From JBBATK01 sp046052705 (GTDB lineage Bacteria > Bacteroidota > Ignavibacteria > Kapaibacteriales > NICIL-2): 12,227 bases of DNA. The position numbers were made by a program, and so were the translations under genes. Position 1 is the stretch's first letter. Every line of letters starts with the position of its first letter. Below are positions 1 to 7,142 of the stretch, one piece after another. The stretch covers positions 1 to 12,227 of the forward strand of contig JBJOLU010000092.1 in the NCBI GenBank assembly GCA_046052705.1, in the 5' to 3' direction. The notes below the pieces were generated by a model, which saw only the letters and a list, made by a program, of their open reading frames with translations, did no database searches and was not told where the DNA came from.

Positions 1-41
1 AGACATCTGGTTTGCATCGCCATGCAGAAGTGTTAAGCTGT

Positions 42-60
42 TGCGCGGAGCAACCGCGCA
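42..60. other. GC-rich perfect hairpin
   Basis: TGCGCGG (42-48) and CCGCGCA (54-60) form a perfect 7-bp stem around the loop AGCAA. No T-run follows on either strand, so it is not a standard intrinsic terminator, but it could end transcription from the gene at 169-1710 or from a gene beyond the window edge. Nothing else is recognisable in 1-168. Confidence 0.4.
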
Positions 61-168
61 GTAAAATAGCCCGCAATCGCTAACTATCAATACACTCTAC
101 CGGTTCATCGAAGGATGCATCTTGCGTCGTCGCCAATTCAATCAAAATCCTCATCCTCATACTCACCC

Positions 169-1710
169 TCACTCTCCCCTTCTCTTCCACTCTTTAGCCA
201 GCATCATGCTATGCCGTACTGCAGCGTCGACGCGCTTTGCATACTCTTTTTTGTAGGTAGTATGTGAATACAATTTGTGCGTGGTTGCCATGTCGGAACT
301 GTCCACGGCTATCTCGTTGTGGTGCGGAAGCCAGCCGCGGCGGGTAAGCTCAGCCGGCTGCTGTAAATCGGAAGGATATTTGGTAAGACGGCCAAAACTA
401 AAGGGCCCCTCCATGCTGTCGTTTGGCAGAGCATATCGTCCGCTTATTATCAGCTTATCTCGCCAGTATTTTTTTACCTGCTCAGGGCGAGGTGTGGCAG
501 ATGCATTGCTTCTACAACTGAAGAGATCCAGGTTCAGCGAGTCTGCATTGGCTTCACTAACAGGCACATCAATACTGCCAGTATAGAGCGGGATGGATTT
601 GTCGTTCACAAAGAAATGACCATAGCTGGAATGCGCATAGAAGTCCGCCACTGCGTGCAGTGCATGCGCAAAGTCTATAAGGCTACCGCTGCTCAAACGC
701 TCGTCCACCCTGTTCCAGCCTTCGGCTATGTAGCCATTGTCGAAGTGATCGTAGGGATGATACGTCCCGATGTCGGCGTCGATAGCGAGGCTGGCAGAGT
801 TAATCACAAAGAGCTCCGCCGGTGTAAACAGCCCTGTATCAATCAATGCTTTGGTAAACACATTGTAGTGTGTTTGGGCATTGAACGATGGATTAAACTT
901 CTTCCAAAATGCAGCAGACGTGCGATAGTTCTTGCGCAGATATTCACCAAGAGAAGTATCGTTCAAAGTGTGATTAACCCGCCACACATGATCGCTGTTG
1001 AATACAAACAACGGCATGTACTCCAATTTCGCCGCGTGGTTTTGAATGCCATCTTGTCCAGAGGTACTCGGTACCCGAGTATGCGCGCCTCGAGCTCTAC
1101 CCGCCGTGAGCGATGTAGGCATCTTAGTGGCCATTGGATCGAAGAGCATCCATGTGCCACTCTCGGAGCGATACATCACCCAAGCATGCTGGTGTAATGG
1201 GCGGCTGCTACTTCCGGGGGCGTGTGCGGATTTGTCTTTGACATATCCCAGTGCCACTCGCACCATATACGGACTTATACCCGATGCCATCAACAAACTT
1301 GCTATAAGAAACGCCATGTCCTCGCAGTCCCCTTTACCCAGAGCAAGAGTTTCGTCTGGATATAGCCAGGTGTCGTAATTGCGCGAACCTCGCTGCACAT
1401 ACTGAACGTGCTCGCAAACGTAGTGGAGAACGTGAAGTGCGCGGAAATCGAAGGTGCCCCGCTCCTTGATAAAGAACCTGTACCTCTGATCTGCGGGCAG
1501 CGAACGCGCAATAACCGAGAGCGCATTGTGCATCACGGTGTTACTGTCCATGGCTAAAAACTCGCGAATGTCTGCCGCATAGCGTCGACGCGGGCGCACG
1601 TCGGGAATTGAGCGCATGGCCTTGATCGTAGTATCAAAGAGAACTTCGTCGCCGTCCCATTTAATAGAACGCGCATATTCAAAAGCAGATGTCTTGCAGC
1701 ACACTAGCAA
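169..1710 (-). CDS. Transglutaminase-like / HET-C-like two-domain protein
   Basis: 513 aa if translated from the TTG at 1710; Met32 (ATG at 1617) is another possible start. Residues ~85-195 look like a transglutaminase-like (papain-fold) domain: GKGDCEDMA places Cys129 at a helix start, HQHAWV gives His175, and WMLFDP gives Asp191, the usual Cys-His-Asp triad. Residues ~275-500 carry a second, histidine-rich helical region: THYNVFTKAL (His281), YHPYDHFDNGY (His318, His322), and HALHAVADFYAHSSYGHF (His349, His352, Asp356, His360, His365). This resembles HET-C and zinc-dependent phospholipase-C-like proteins. I see no signal peptide or transmembrane segment. The substrate is unknown; cleavage or cross-linking of a protein plus a lipid- or metal-dependent activity is only inference. 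The start is weak: TTG, no ribosome binding site, and an in-frame TGA at 1729-1731. The C-terminus may be frameshifted (see findings). It stands alone, with ~300 bp of non-coding DNA upstream. Confidence 0.8.
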   Translation of the reverse strand: MLVCCKTSAFEYARSIKWDGDEVLFDTTIKAMRSIPDVRPRRRYAADIREFLAMDSNTVMHNALSVIARSLPADQRYRFFIKERGTFDFRALHVLHYVCEHVQYVQRGSRNYDTWLYPDETLALGKGDCEDMAFLIASLLMASGISPYMVRVALGYVKDKSAHAPGSSSRPLHQHAWVMYRSESGTWMLFDPMATKMPTSLTAGRARGAHTRVPSTSGQDGIQNHAAKLEYMPLFVFNSDHVWRVNHTLNDTSLGEYLRKNYRTSAAFWKKFNPSFNAQTHYNVFTKALIDTGLFTPAELFVINSASLAIDADIGTYHPYDHFDNGYIAEGWNRVDERLSSGSLIDFAHALHAVADFYAHSSYGHFFVNDKSIPLYTGSIDVPVSEANADSLNLDLFSCRSNASATPRPEQVKKYWRDKLIISGRYALPNDSMEGPFSFGRLTKYPSDLQQPAELTRRGWLPHHNEIAVDSSDMATTHKLYSHTTYKKEYAKRVDAAVRHSMMLAKEWKRRGE

Positions 1711-2016
1711 ACCCCGCGGTATTGTTATTCAAAGAAATACTGTTCTCAAGAATGAGTTTCCGGTATTTGCAAGATCAGAATTGAAATTGAGATCTAATCG
1801 CACTTCTACATGCATGAGCAAATACACATGATGAATACTACAGTATCGAAGTCACAACACGTTTTCGGGCGCCTGATAGCCAGAACGGCATTCTAGAATC
1901 ACACCCTAAAAGGTGATAACAAGGATGCCTTGAAACAAGTACCTAAAGGTATAACTGTAGATAAAGAAATAGCAAAAAAAACTAAACCTTAGGCCGGTAA
2001 TAACAAAGCACCTCTA
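1711..2016. other. Intergenic region with small hairpins
   Basis: About 300 bp between two minus-strand genes. It holds a 10-nt palindrome ATTCTAGAAT (1890-1899) and three short consecutive stem-loops: CACC/GGTG (1902-1915), CAAGG/CCTTG (1920-1932) and TACC/GGTA (1940-1951). On the minus strand a T8 run (1981-1974) follows a weak CTAA-GGT-TTAG stem (1992-1982), a poor candidate terminator for the regulator at 2017-2664. A 28-codon frame starting with ATG at 1815 ends at TGA 1729-1731, in the same frame as the downstream gene. No promoter could be placed with confidence. Confidence 0.4.
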
Positions 2017-2664
2017 TCATATCTTAACCCCCGAAGTTTTTAGCTCGCGTAACACGCTTAGTGCTTCAGTGCGGTTACGTACTTTTAGCTTACGGTACAC
2101 GTTGTGAGCGTGTCGGCGCACGGTTTCGATGCTGATATACAATTGTTCCGCGATTTCCCTGTACCTAAGCCCCATTTCCATGCATCTTACCACTTGCATT
2201 TCACGTTGGGTTAGGGAGTGCGTTTGCGATGATATTAAAGGGAAAGAGCGTAGAAGTTCCAGTATTCTTCGGGCAGTATTTTCGTTTAAGTAGACACCGC
2301 CGTTAAGAACGGTACGACATGCTTCATGAATTCGCTCCGTGCTTTGATGCTTAGGAACTACAGCATTCGCACCCGATTGAAGCGCACGCAGCAATACATC
2401 AGTATTCGCATGATGCCCTATGGCTACAAAGTCCATGGATGGAAAATCATTCGTTACACGCCGAATACACTCCTCGCCCGATCCATCTTTTAGGCCTAGA
2501 TCTACAATCACTATATCGGGGCGCAAAGTGGGTAACTCTCTCTGCGCCGCTGTCCCGTTGTTGTAGGTACCGCAGACATCATACCCACCCGCCTGTTTAA
2601 GCGAACGTACAATGCCCTTCCTGGAGGCAGTATCGTCTATGATCAACGCTACTCGAACGGACAT
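2017..2664 (-). CDS. NarL/LuxR-family response regulator
   Basis: 215 aa from ATG 2662-2664. The receiver domain (~1-120) has the acidic pair Asp10/Asp11, phospho-acceptor Asp55 (IVIVDLGLKDG) and Lys105 (AVVPKHQ). A C-terminal LuxR/GerE helix-turn-helix (~151-209) begins LTQREMQVV, continues YREIAEQLYISIETVRRHAHNV and ends YRKLKVRNRTEA, close to the family consensus. It should bind DNA as a dimer and control transcription. The Thr/Ser normally found at the end of receiver strand beta-4 is replaced: FVAIGHHAN has Gly83/His84 there, so phospho-signalling may be altered. No histidine kinase is adjacent on the same strand; the kinase at 3581-5344 has its own coupled regulator, so this is probably an orphan or a second output. 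No good Shine-Dalgarno site precedes the start. The targets are unknown. Confidence 0.9.
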   Translation of the reverse strand: MSVRVALIIDDTASRKGIVRSLKQAGGYDVCGTYNNGTAAQRELPTLRPDIVIVDLGLKDGSGEECIRRVTNDFPSMDFVAIGHHANTDVLLRALQSGANAVVPKHQSTERIHEACRTVLNGGVYLNENTARRILELLRSFPLISSQTHSLTQREMQVVRCMEMGLRYREIAEQLYISIETVRRHAHNVYRKLKVRNRTEALSVLRELKTSGVKI

Positions 2665-2874
2665 ATAGTTGGTGGCAGGGTGGTGAGTAGTTGTAGAATG
2701 AGAATAACAACGACATATAACACTACATCAAGGGAGCCGATACGTGTGCACTCCGAAGCTCAACGAGCGCTATACCGAAGCAATTTCAAAGCTCTTTTTG
2801 GTGCTCAAGAATAGTTCTTTGGCATGCAGAATTATTAGGGGGAAACTACTCTATTACGAGGTGAATTGGCAATA

Positions 2875-2886
2875 ACACGATCGTGT
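2875..2886. promoter_or_regulatory. Perfect palindrome, possible operator
   Basis: ACACGATCGTGT is a perfect 12-nt inverted repeat with no spacer, in AT-rich DNA about 210 bp upstream of the response-regulator start at 2664. The symmetry fits a dimeric DNA-binding protein, and NarL/LuxR regulators bind such sites. No second copy was noticed in the window, so the operator role is a guess. Confidence 0.3.
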
Positions 2887-3079
2887 AATTTCTACGTCTA
2901 CCGAGTAATGTAGTGAATCACGCTGCAAGCCGCACCAGTACTGATGTTCAGTCGAAAAAATTGCCGTGGCGCACAAATAACACGTTGATGTGAGACCAGT
3001 AAAAACACTTAACAAGAACGTCTGTGATGGCAAGATTGAAGATTAGGGCAATGGCAGTAGTTGAGACTTATGTAGAAAG

Positions 3080-3112
3080 AAAAAAGGAACATCCAAGGGA
3101 GCTCCTTTTTTT
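3080..3112 (-). terminator. Intrinsic terminator after the small gene
   Basis: AAAAAAGGA (3080-3088) pairs with TCCTTTTTT (3103-3111). Read on the minus strand this is an A-rich arm, a 14-nt loop and a second arm ending in a T-run, as expected for a terminator of the small gene that stops at 3159. The A/T symmetry would let it work in both directions. Confidence 0.6.
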
Positions 3113-3158
3113 CAAATGACAGTTGCGCCTTGCGCGACTGATTCTTTGCGTTGAACAG

Positions 3159-3422
3159 TTACAAGAGCACTACGGGTTTTGTGGTTTCGATGATCGTAAC
3201 TATTAGACCATCAACGTTCACCATAAGCGAGCCAGCGTTAACCGATTGTGTTCCGCTGTCATTAACTACATTTCCGTCATCTACCATATAGATCTGGGGC
3301 GCGGGCATGGGAAGCGGTACACCATTGTACACAATCTGTGGGTTAATGGGAGAATTGGTGTTTTGAACCGTACGTGCATTTGATGCATTGATTGCATCTT
3401 TTGTTCTGACTACGATGACCAT
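3159..3422 (-). CDS. Small hypothetical protein, 87 aa
   Basis: 87 aa from ATG 3420-3422, with no family recognised. The product is rich in Val, Asn and Ile, contains no Cys, Trp or Phe, and has a short proline-rich stretch (VPLPMPAPQ, ~35-43) followed by alternating polar/valine segments that look beta-strand-forming (GSLMVNVDGLIVTII, ~64-78). There is no signal peptide or convincing membrane helix. The weak AAGG of ATAAGGTTTC sits upstream of the ATG. Support for it being real: it is a complete frame in otherwise empty DNA, it has its own terminator at 3080-3112, and it is divergent from the kinase/regulator operon with only ~100-160 bp between. That position would allow shared control. The function is unknown. 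Confidence 0.55.
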   Translation of the reverse strand: MVIVVRTKDAINASNARTVQNTNSPINPQIVYNGVPLPMPAPQIYMVDDGNVVNDSGTQSVNAGSLMVNVDGLIVTIIETTKPVVLL

Positions 3423-3580
3423 AATGAAACCTTATATTAGGTACGACAAAAACTGTTTGTGATTCAACATTACAGATCAGTCTCAAGGTTTTTCTACCAT
3501 GTTTAGGGGATTTTGTGGATCTGCAGGGGATTTTGTTAAAGTATGTCACAGGACACCATGAGATTCCGTCAGAGGAGCCT
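3423..3580. promoter_or_regulatory. Divergent promoter region
   Basis: Both flanking genes read away from this stretch, so it must hold their promoters and any operator for the coupled regulator. On the minus strand, TAATAT (within ACCTAATATAAGG) lies just upstream of the small gene and could be a -10-like element. No clear TAnnTTTG box was found for the kinase. If the kinase starts at the GTG at 3515, the region ends at 3514. Confidence 0.4.
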
Positions 3581-5344
3581 ATGAAATCTTTAACACGAGC
3601 TAATAACTATACGGTAGCCCGCAATCCGACATTGGCATTGGAGATTCTAGACTCAATGGCCATTCCGGAAGCCCGAGAGATTCGATATCTGTGCACAATA
3701 GTTCGCGTTCGTGCTTTATTACAGCTATCGCGAGCAGAACAATCAATTGAGTTGTTGGATACTTTGGTCCCCGACCCCACCGACACATTACTCAAAGCCC
3801 GAGTAGCTTTATCGTATGGAATAGCATACAGATTGATTTCTAATACGGAAAAAGCGCTAGTTGCATTGAGTTTAGCCAAAACACTATATACAGACCTAGG
3901 CTTGGAACTGGATGCCGCTATCTGCCAGGGGGAACTGGGATCGTTGCTGCTTGGGCAAGGAGATGTGGAAGCTGCCACTAGTTGCTACCTTAGCGCACTG
4001 GATGTAATAGAAGCTGCCGGTTTGGACACCCTTACCAACGCGGTGCGCATGAATCTAGCTACCGCAATGCAGCGCGCGGGAAACAACGAGGGTGCCGAGA
4101 AGGAGTTGAGGATACTCCTTGAGCGCGACCCCTTTGATAAACCCGGTGGCGACCGCGCACGATTATTGCATAATCTGGCTGTCATCATGAAGCTCGCCAA
4201 GTGCTATCAGCAATCGTTGGAGTTGTATGAAGAGGCGCTGGCTTGTATTGATGTGGATGAATCGCCGGTGGCGCATATACACTTGCGTGTGGGCATAGCC
4301 GAGCTGGCCTTTCGCGTTGGCGACATTCTTACGGCCGAGGCGCAGCTCTCGGAAGTAGATCGACTGATTACTCCGGACAATCGAGACAACATGGTGAGTG
4401 TTGAATACTACTCACTGCGATCACGCGTTCATGGATTGTCCGAGCGCTTGGACGAGGCGCAGGAACTATTGAACCTAGCACTGGATGCTGCTCGCAAAAG
4501 TGACTTGGTGGACGAAGAGTATCTGCTGCTGCGAGAATCACTGGACTGGGTGTACGGCCCCACGCGTATGAGGTATCTGGAAGACATCGTGCGCATACAG
4601 GAAGTTCGCAACGAAAAAACGGCGCGCGGAATCACCTCGCTTATAGAACTGCGCGCGCGGTATGAACAAGAAAAATCCGCAAGAGAAATTGAACGTCAGC
4701 AAGAGATAACACGCACGGTATTGGAAACACAAACCCGGATGTTCGAAGAGATAGGCCGCGACATTCACGACTCCGTTGGCCAGGATCTCACCGTGCTGCG
4801 CCTGATGACCGAGCGCCTAACCAGCGGCCAGTTCCCCACGCGGGAAATGGAGGACATTCACACCCGCATGCACGAGATAGTGCGCAGAGTAGAGCAAGAC
4901 ACACGTAGAATATCGCACTTGGTGTCCGGCATGGGATGCACGGGATTAGGCCTGCGCGATGCTCTTTCCACTATCAAGAACGACATAGCAAAAGGTGCCG
5001 CTCAGCTGGAAATTGAACTGGTGATCTCCACGGGCTTGGAGCACATACCGGACGATGTGGCTCGCACTCTACTACGATGCGTGCAAACACTGCTTCAAAA
5101 TATTTTGCGTCACAGCGGGGCACGTGCCTGCACGGTGCAGCTGCTTGTGCGCAGCACCGATATCGTTCTCTCTGTGGAAGACGACGGTGTAGGATTCGAC
5201 CTGCTACGTGTTCGCAAAGGCCTTGGCATGCGTGAGCTTTTGGCTCGTACCGAGGTAGTGGGAGGAAAAGTGCATATCGACAGCGCTCCGGGCTGCGGCA
5301 CATTCATCGAGATAGTAATACCAAGAAAGGATGTAGAGGCATAA
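3581..5344 (+). CDS. Soluble TPR sensor histidine kinase (HisKA_3 type)
   Basis: 587 aa from ATG 3581 (preceded by GAGGAG at a short 3-nt spacing); an in-frame GTG at 3515 would add 22 residues. Residues ~10-330 are helical TPR-like repeats, for example the stretch beginning AICQGELGSLLLGQGDVEAA. A charged coiled coil (~349-390) leads into the dimerisation/phosphoacceptor domain: GRDIHDSVGQDL has His396 as the phosphorylation site, and Asp397-x3-Gln401 matches the DxxxQ phosphatase motif of NarX/DesK-type kinases. The ATPase domain has Asn507 (LLQNILRHSGA), a G1 box DDGVGFD (534-540), a G2 box GLGM (547-550) and GCGTF near the end. No signal peptide or membrane helix is seen, so it acts in the cytoplasm and probably senses a protein or small molecule through the TPRs. 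Its TAA overlaps the ATG of the next gene, so the pair is translationally coupled and they are almost certainly cognate partners. Confidence 0.92.
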   Translation: MKSLTRANNYTVARNPTLALEILDSMAIPEAREIRYLCTIVRVRALLQLSRAEQSIELLDTLVPDPTDTLLKARVALSYGIAYRLISNTEKALVALSLAKTLYTDLGLELDAAICQGELGSLLLGQGDVEAATSCYLSALDVIEAAGLDTLTNAVRMNLATAMQRAGNNEGAEKELRILLERDPFDKPGGDRARLLHNLAVIMKLAKCYQQSLELYEEALACIDVDESPVAHIHLRVGIAELAFRVGDILTAEAQLSEVDRLITPDNRDNMVSVEYYSLRSRVHGLSERLDEAQELLNLALDAARKSDLVDEEYLLLRESLDWVYGPTRMRYLEDIVRIQEVRNEKTARGITSLIELRARYEQEKSAREIERQQEITRTVLETQTRMFEEIGRDIHDSVGQDLTVLRLMTERLTSGQFPTREMEDIHTRMHEIVRRVEQDTRRISHLVSGMGCTGLGLRDALSTIKNDIAKGAAQLEIELVISTGLEHIPDDVARTLLRCVQTLLQNILRHSGARACTVQLLVRSTDIVLSVEDDGVGFDLLRVRKGLGMRELLARTEVVGGKVHIDSAPGCGTFIEIVIPRKDVEA

Positions 5345-5979
5345 TGAGTATTCGCGTTTTCTTTGTTGATGATCACGAGCTGATCATCGATGGCTTGGTA
5401 AAAAATTTCGCATCTATTCCTGATGTTACCATTGTGGGAACATCCAGCGATCCGGTGGCGGCGCTGGAGGTGATTCGCGCCAAGCGGGCAAGCATTGATA
5501 TCGTCATCACGGACATCGAGATGCCTGCGCTTTCGGGCTTTCAGTTATGCAGCGCTCTGAAGGACGAACACGAACTGCCCTATGTGGGGTACCTTACCTA
5601 CAGAATGAACGAGGAGACCCGTTTCAAAGCACTGCGCACAAAAGTAGACGGCTTGATTTACAAGAGCGCCAGCATCGCCGAACTCACAGAGTTTTTGCAT
5701 CGCATCATTGCAGGGCCTCGACCTGTTATAGAAAACATTCCCCAAGACTTGGTACCTATACCGGAAACAACACCGCTTACAAGTTCGGAGCGAAAGGTGC
5801 TGTATTACATTGCATGCGAGTGCATGACTACCCGGGAGACCGCAGCAGTGCTAAATCGCAGCGAGGAGACGGTGGTTTCTCATCGCAAGAACATCATGGA
5901 GAAGCTGGGCATCAGAAACATTGCCGGGCTGGTGAACTACGCGCTGCACATCGGGCTTCACAACAATCCGCCCGTGTAG
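5344..5979 (+). CDS. NarL/LuxR-family response regulator, kinase partner
   Basis: 211 aa. The ATG shares its A with the kinase stop (TAATG), a classic coupled arrangement. The receiver domain (~1-125) is complete: Asp9/Asp10, phospho-acceptor Asp57 (IVITDIEMP), the switch residue Thr85 (VGYLTYR) and Lys107 (LIYKSAS). The DNA-binding domain (~145-205) starts LTSSERKVLYYIACECMTTR and contains the recognition segment SEETVVSHRKNIMEKLGIRN, matching LuxR/GerE helix-turn-helix proteins. It should be phosphorylated by the kinase encoded just upstream and act on transcription. It differs from the regulator at 2017-2664, which lacks the switch Thr, so the two are not recent duplicates. Targets cannot be read from the sequence; nearby divergent genes are candidates. 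Confidence 0.95.
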   Translation: MSIRVFFVDDHELIIDGLVKNFASIPDVTIVGTSSDPVAALEVIRAKRASIDIVITDIEMPALSGFQLCSALKDEHELPYVGYLTYRMNEETRFKALRTKVDGLIYKSASIAELTEFLHRIIAGPRPVIENIPQDLVPIPETTPLTSSERKVLYYIACECMTTRETAAVLNRSEETVVSHRKNIMEKLGIRNIAGLVNYALHIGLHNNPPV

Positions 5980-5984
5980 AAGCG

Positions 5985-6008
5985 AAGATTCCGGCTTCCG
6001 CTAATCTT
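5985..6008. terminator. Weak hairpin between convergent genes
   Basis: AAGATT (5985-5990) and AATCTT (6003-6008) form a 6-bp stem with a 12-nt loop in the 77-bp gap between the converging regulator and lipoprotein genes. Only a loose T-rich stretch follows on the plus strand, so termination here is plausible but weakly supported. Confidence 0.3.
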
Positions 6009-6056
6009 GGTTACTCTGTTCTTTCTTCCGTAGTTCGTTGCAAACTCTTTGCTTCT

Positions 6057-7073
6057 TTAGAGCAGCTCCACGGTGAGCGACGACACTTTCACCTGCTTCA
6101 CGGTGTCGGTCTTCTTTGTGGATGGATTCTGCGCGGACGCTGTGAGCTCCTGGCGTATCGACGCTGTCTTGCGAATGGTGTGCCCTGTTTTTATATCGAT
6201 AAGCGTTGTACCCTTTCCGCTTATCAATCCCTTAGAAATTGTAACGGGAATCTTTGGGAGAGCAAGACCTATACTGCCGCTCAGCCCTGCATCTATGCGG
6301 GCTACAGAGCTTCCGCCTCTGGTACCGCGAGCACCGATTTTATAGGTCATCACGGTGCTTGCCAGGAATACCGGCGGCATTTGCTGCTGCACATTTTTGG
6401 ACCACGACATAGTGGAATCCACCGGCGACTCCGGGAACGAGAGTTGCTCCTGCGAAACAAGCTGCGCGAAATACACCTGCTTTACTTGTTCGGCAAGTTG
6501 CAAGCGTGCGGTATCGCTTAGGGGTTTGGATGTAGATGCCGAGATAGCATTGATGATTCCGCTAAGCCCGCTTATCTCTTCTATTTTTCCATTGGCATTC
6601 ACCGTGATATTCACCGGCTCGCCAATGAGCTTATTCACCATCACATATTTAGGGTCGTTGCGGTTGGCAGGATTGGTAGAATTATATGTCACCGTTTTGT
6701 TGTCCTGCCCCATACCTTTTCCCGACTGTGTTTCGGAAATAGAATCATAGCGCACCGTAAAGGTGACCAGGCCGTTGCGATTGGCCGTGACAGTTTTGGT
6801 GTAGTAGGAAGTGGTCACGCTGGACACCGACATGCTGTCGTCTTGCATGAGCTCCTCCTGCTGCGACACTTTATAGCGGTACACTGCAGACACGGGAAGA
6901 TTCACCTTTAAGTCCGGCGCCGTTGAAGCACCGTCTGTGGCAGGTGTAAGAGCAAAAGGATCTCCGGCATCTTGAGCCTGCGGCCCATCGCCTTTCTGCG
7001 AGCAGGACCACATACCTGTTACAAAAAACACACAGAAAACCAGAGTGCACGCGCACCGAAAAATTGATTTCAT
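6057..7073 (-). CDS. Probable lipoprotein, DUF6263-like
   Basis: 338 aa from ATG 7071-7073, chosen because it begins a typical export signal: MKSIFR, a hydrophobic core (~8-20), then a lipobox-like WSC with Cys24 and a polar SQKGDG. The frame is open for 21 more codons upstream, but these precede the signal and are unlikely to be used. After a low-complexity linker (~25-50) the mature protein is beta-rich: SAVYRYKVSQQEE, GLVTFTVRYDSI, then GEPVNITVNANGKIEEISGL, and a C-terminal TGHTIRKTASIRQELTAS. This arrangement resembles DUF6263-type secreted proteins of Bacteroidota. The function is unknown; it is probably anchored to the outer or inner membrane facing the periplasm. It lies 69 bp after the similar-length gene at 7143-8156, same strand, and is likely co-transcribed and paralogous. 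Recognition of the family is from memory of its pattern. Confidence 0.8.
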   Translation of the reverse strand: MKSIFRCACTLVFCVFFVTGMWSCSQKGDGPQAQDAGDPFALTPATDGASTAPDLKVNLPVSAVYRYKVSQQEELMQDDSMSVSSVTTSYYTKTVTANRNGLVTFTVRYDSISETQSGKGMGQDNKTVTYNSTNPANRNDPKYVMVNKLIGEPVNITVNANGKIEEISGLSGIINAISASTSKPLSDTARLQLAEQVKQVYFAQLVSQEQLSFPESPVDSTMSWSKNVQQQMPPVFLASTVMTYKIGARGTRGGSSVARIDAGLSGSIGLALPKIPVTISKGLISGKGTTLIDIKTGHTIRKTASIRQELTASAQNPSTKKTDTVKQVKVSSLTVELL

Positions 7074-7142
7074 GGTAAAGAAGTTTATGTTCACTGCGCT
7101 TGCTTCGCTCGCGCAGCAGGTGGACGTTTGCAGCAAAGCAGG

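Larger units (their letters stand above)
2665..3158. other. Long intergenic region, no gene seen
   Basis: Nearly 500 bp of AT-rich DNA between two minus-strand genes with no convincing reading frame on either strand. It contains a 12-nt perfect palindrome (2875-2886) and a terminator-like hairpin near its right end (3080-3112), both listed separately. The promoter of the regulator at 2017-2664 should lie here, but I could not identify clear boxes. Confidence 0.5.

Noticed and set aside
616..1197. Plus-strand open frame of 193 codons opposite the transglutaminase gene
   Set aside because: Antisense shadow of a gene with clear catalytic motifs; no family features of its own.
1974..1992. Terminator after the orphan regulator
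   Set aside because: There is a T8 run on the minus strand but only a 4-bp stem before it; too weak to call on its own.
5547..6521. Long plus-strand open frame of 324 codons
   Set aside because: It overlaps the end of the response regulator and the lipoprotein gene in other frames, has Arg/His/Cys-rich composition with no recognisable domain, and ends at no meaningful place.
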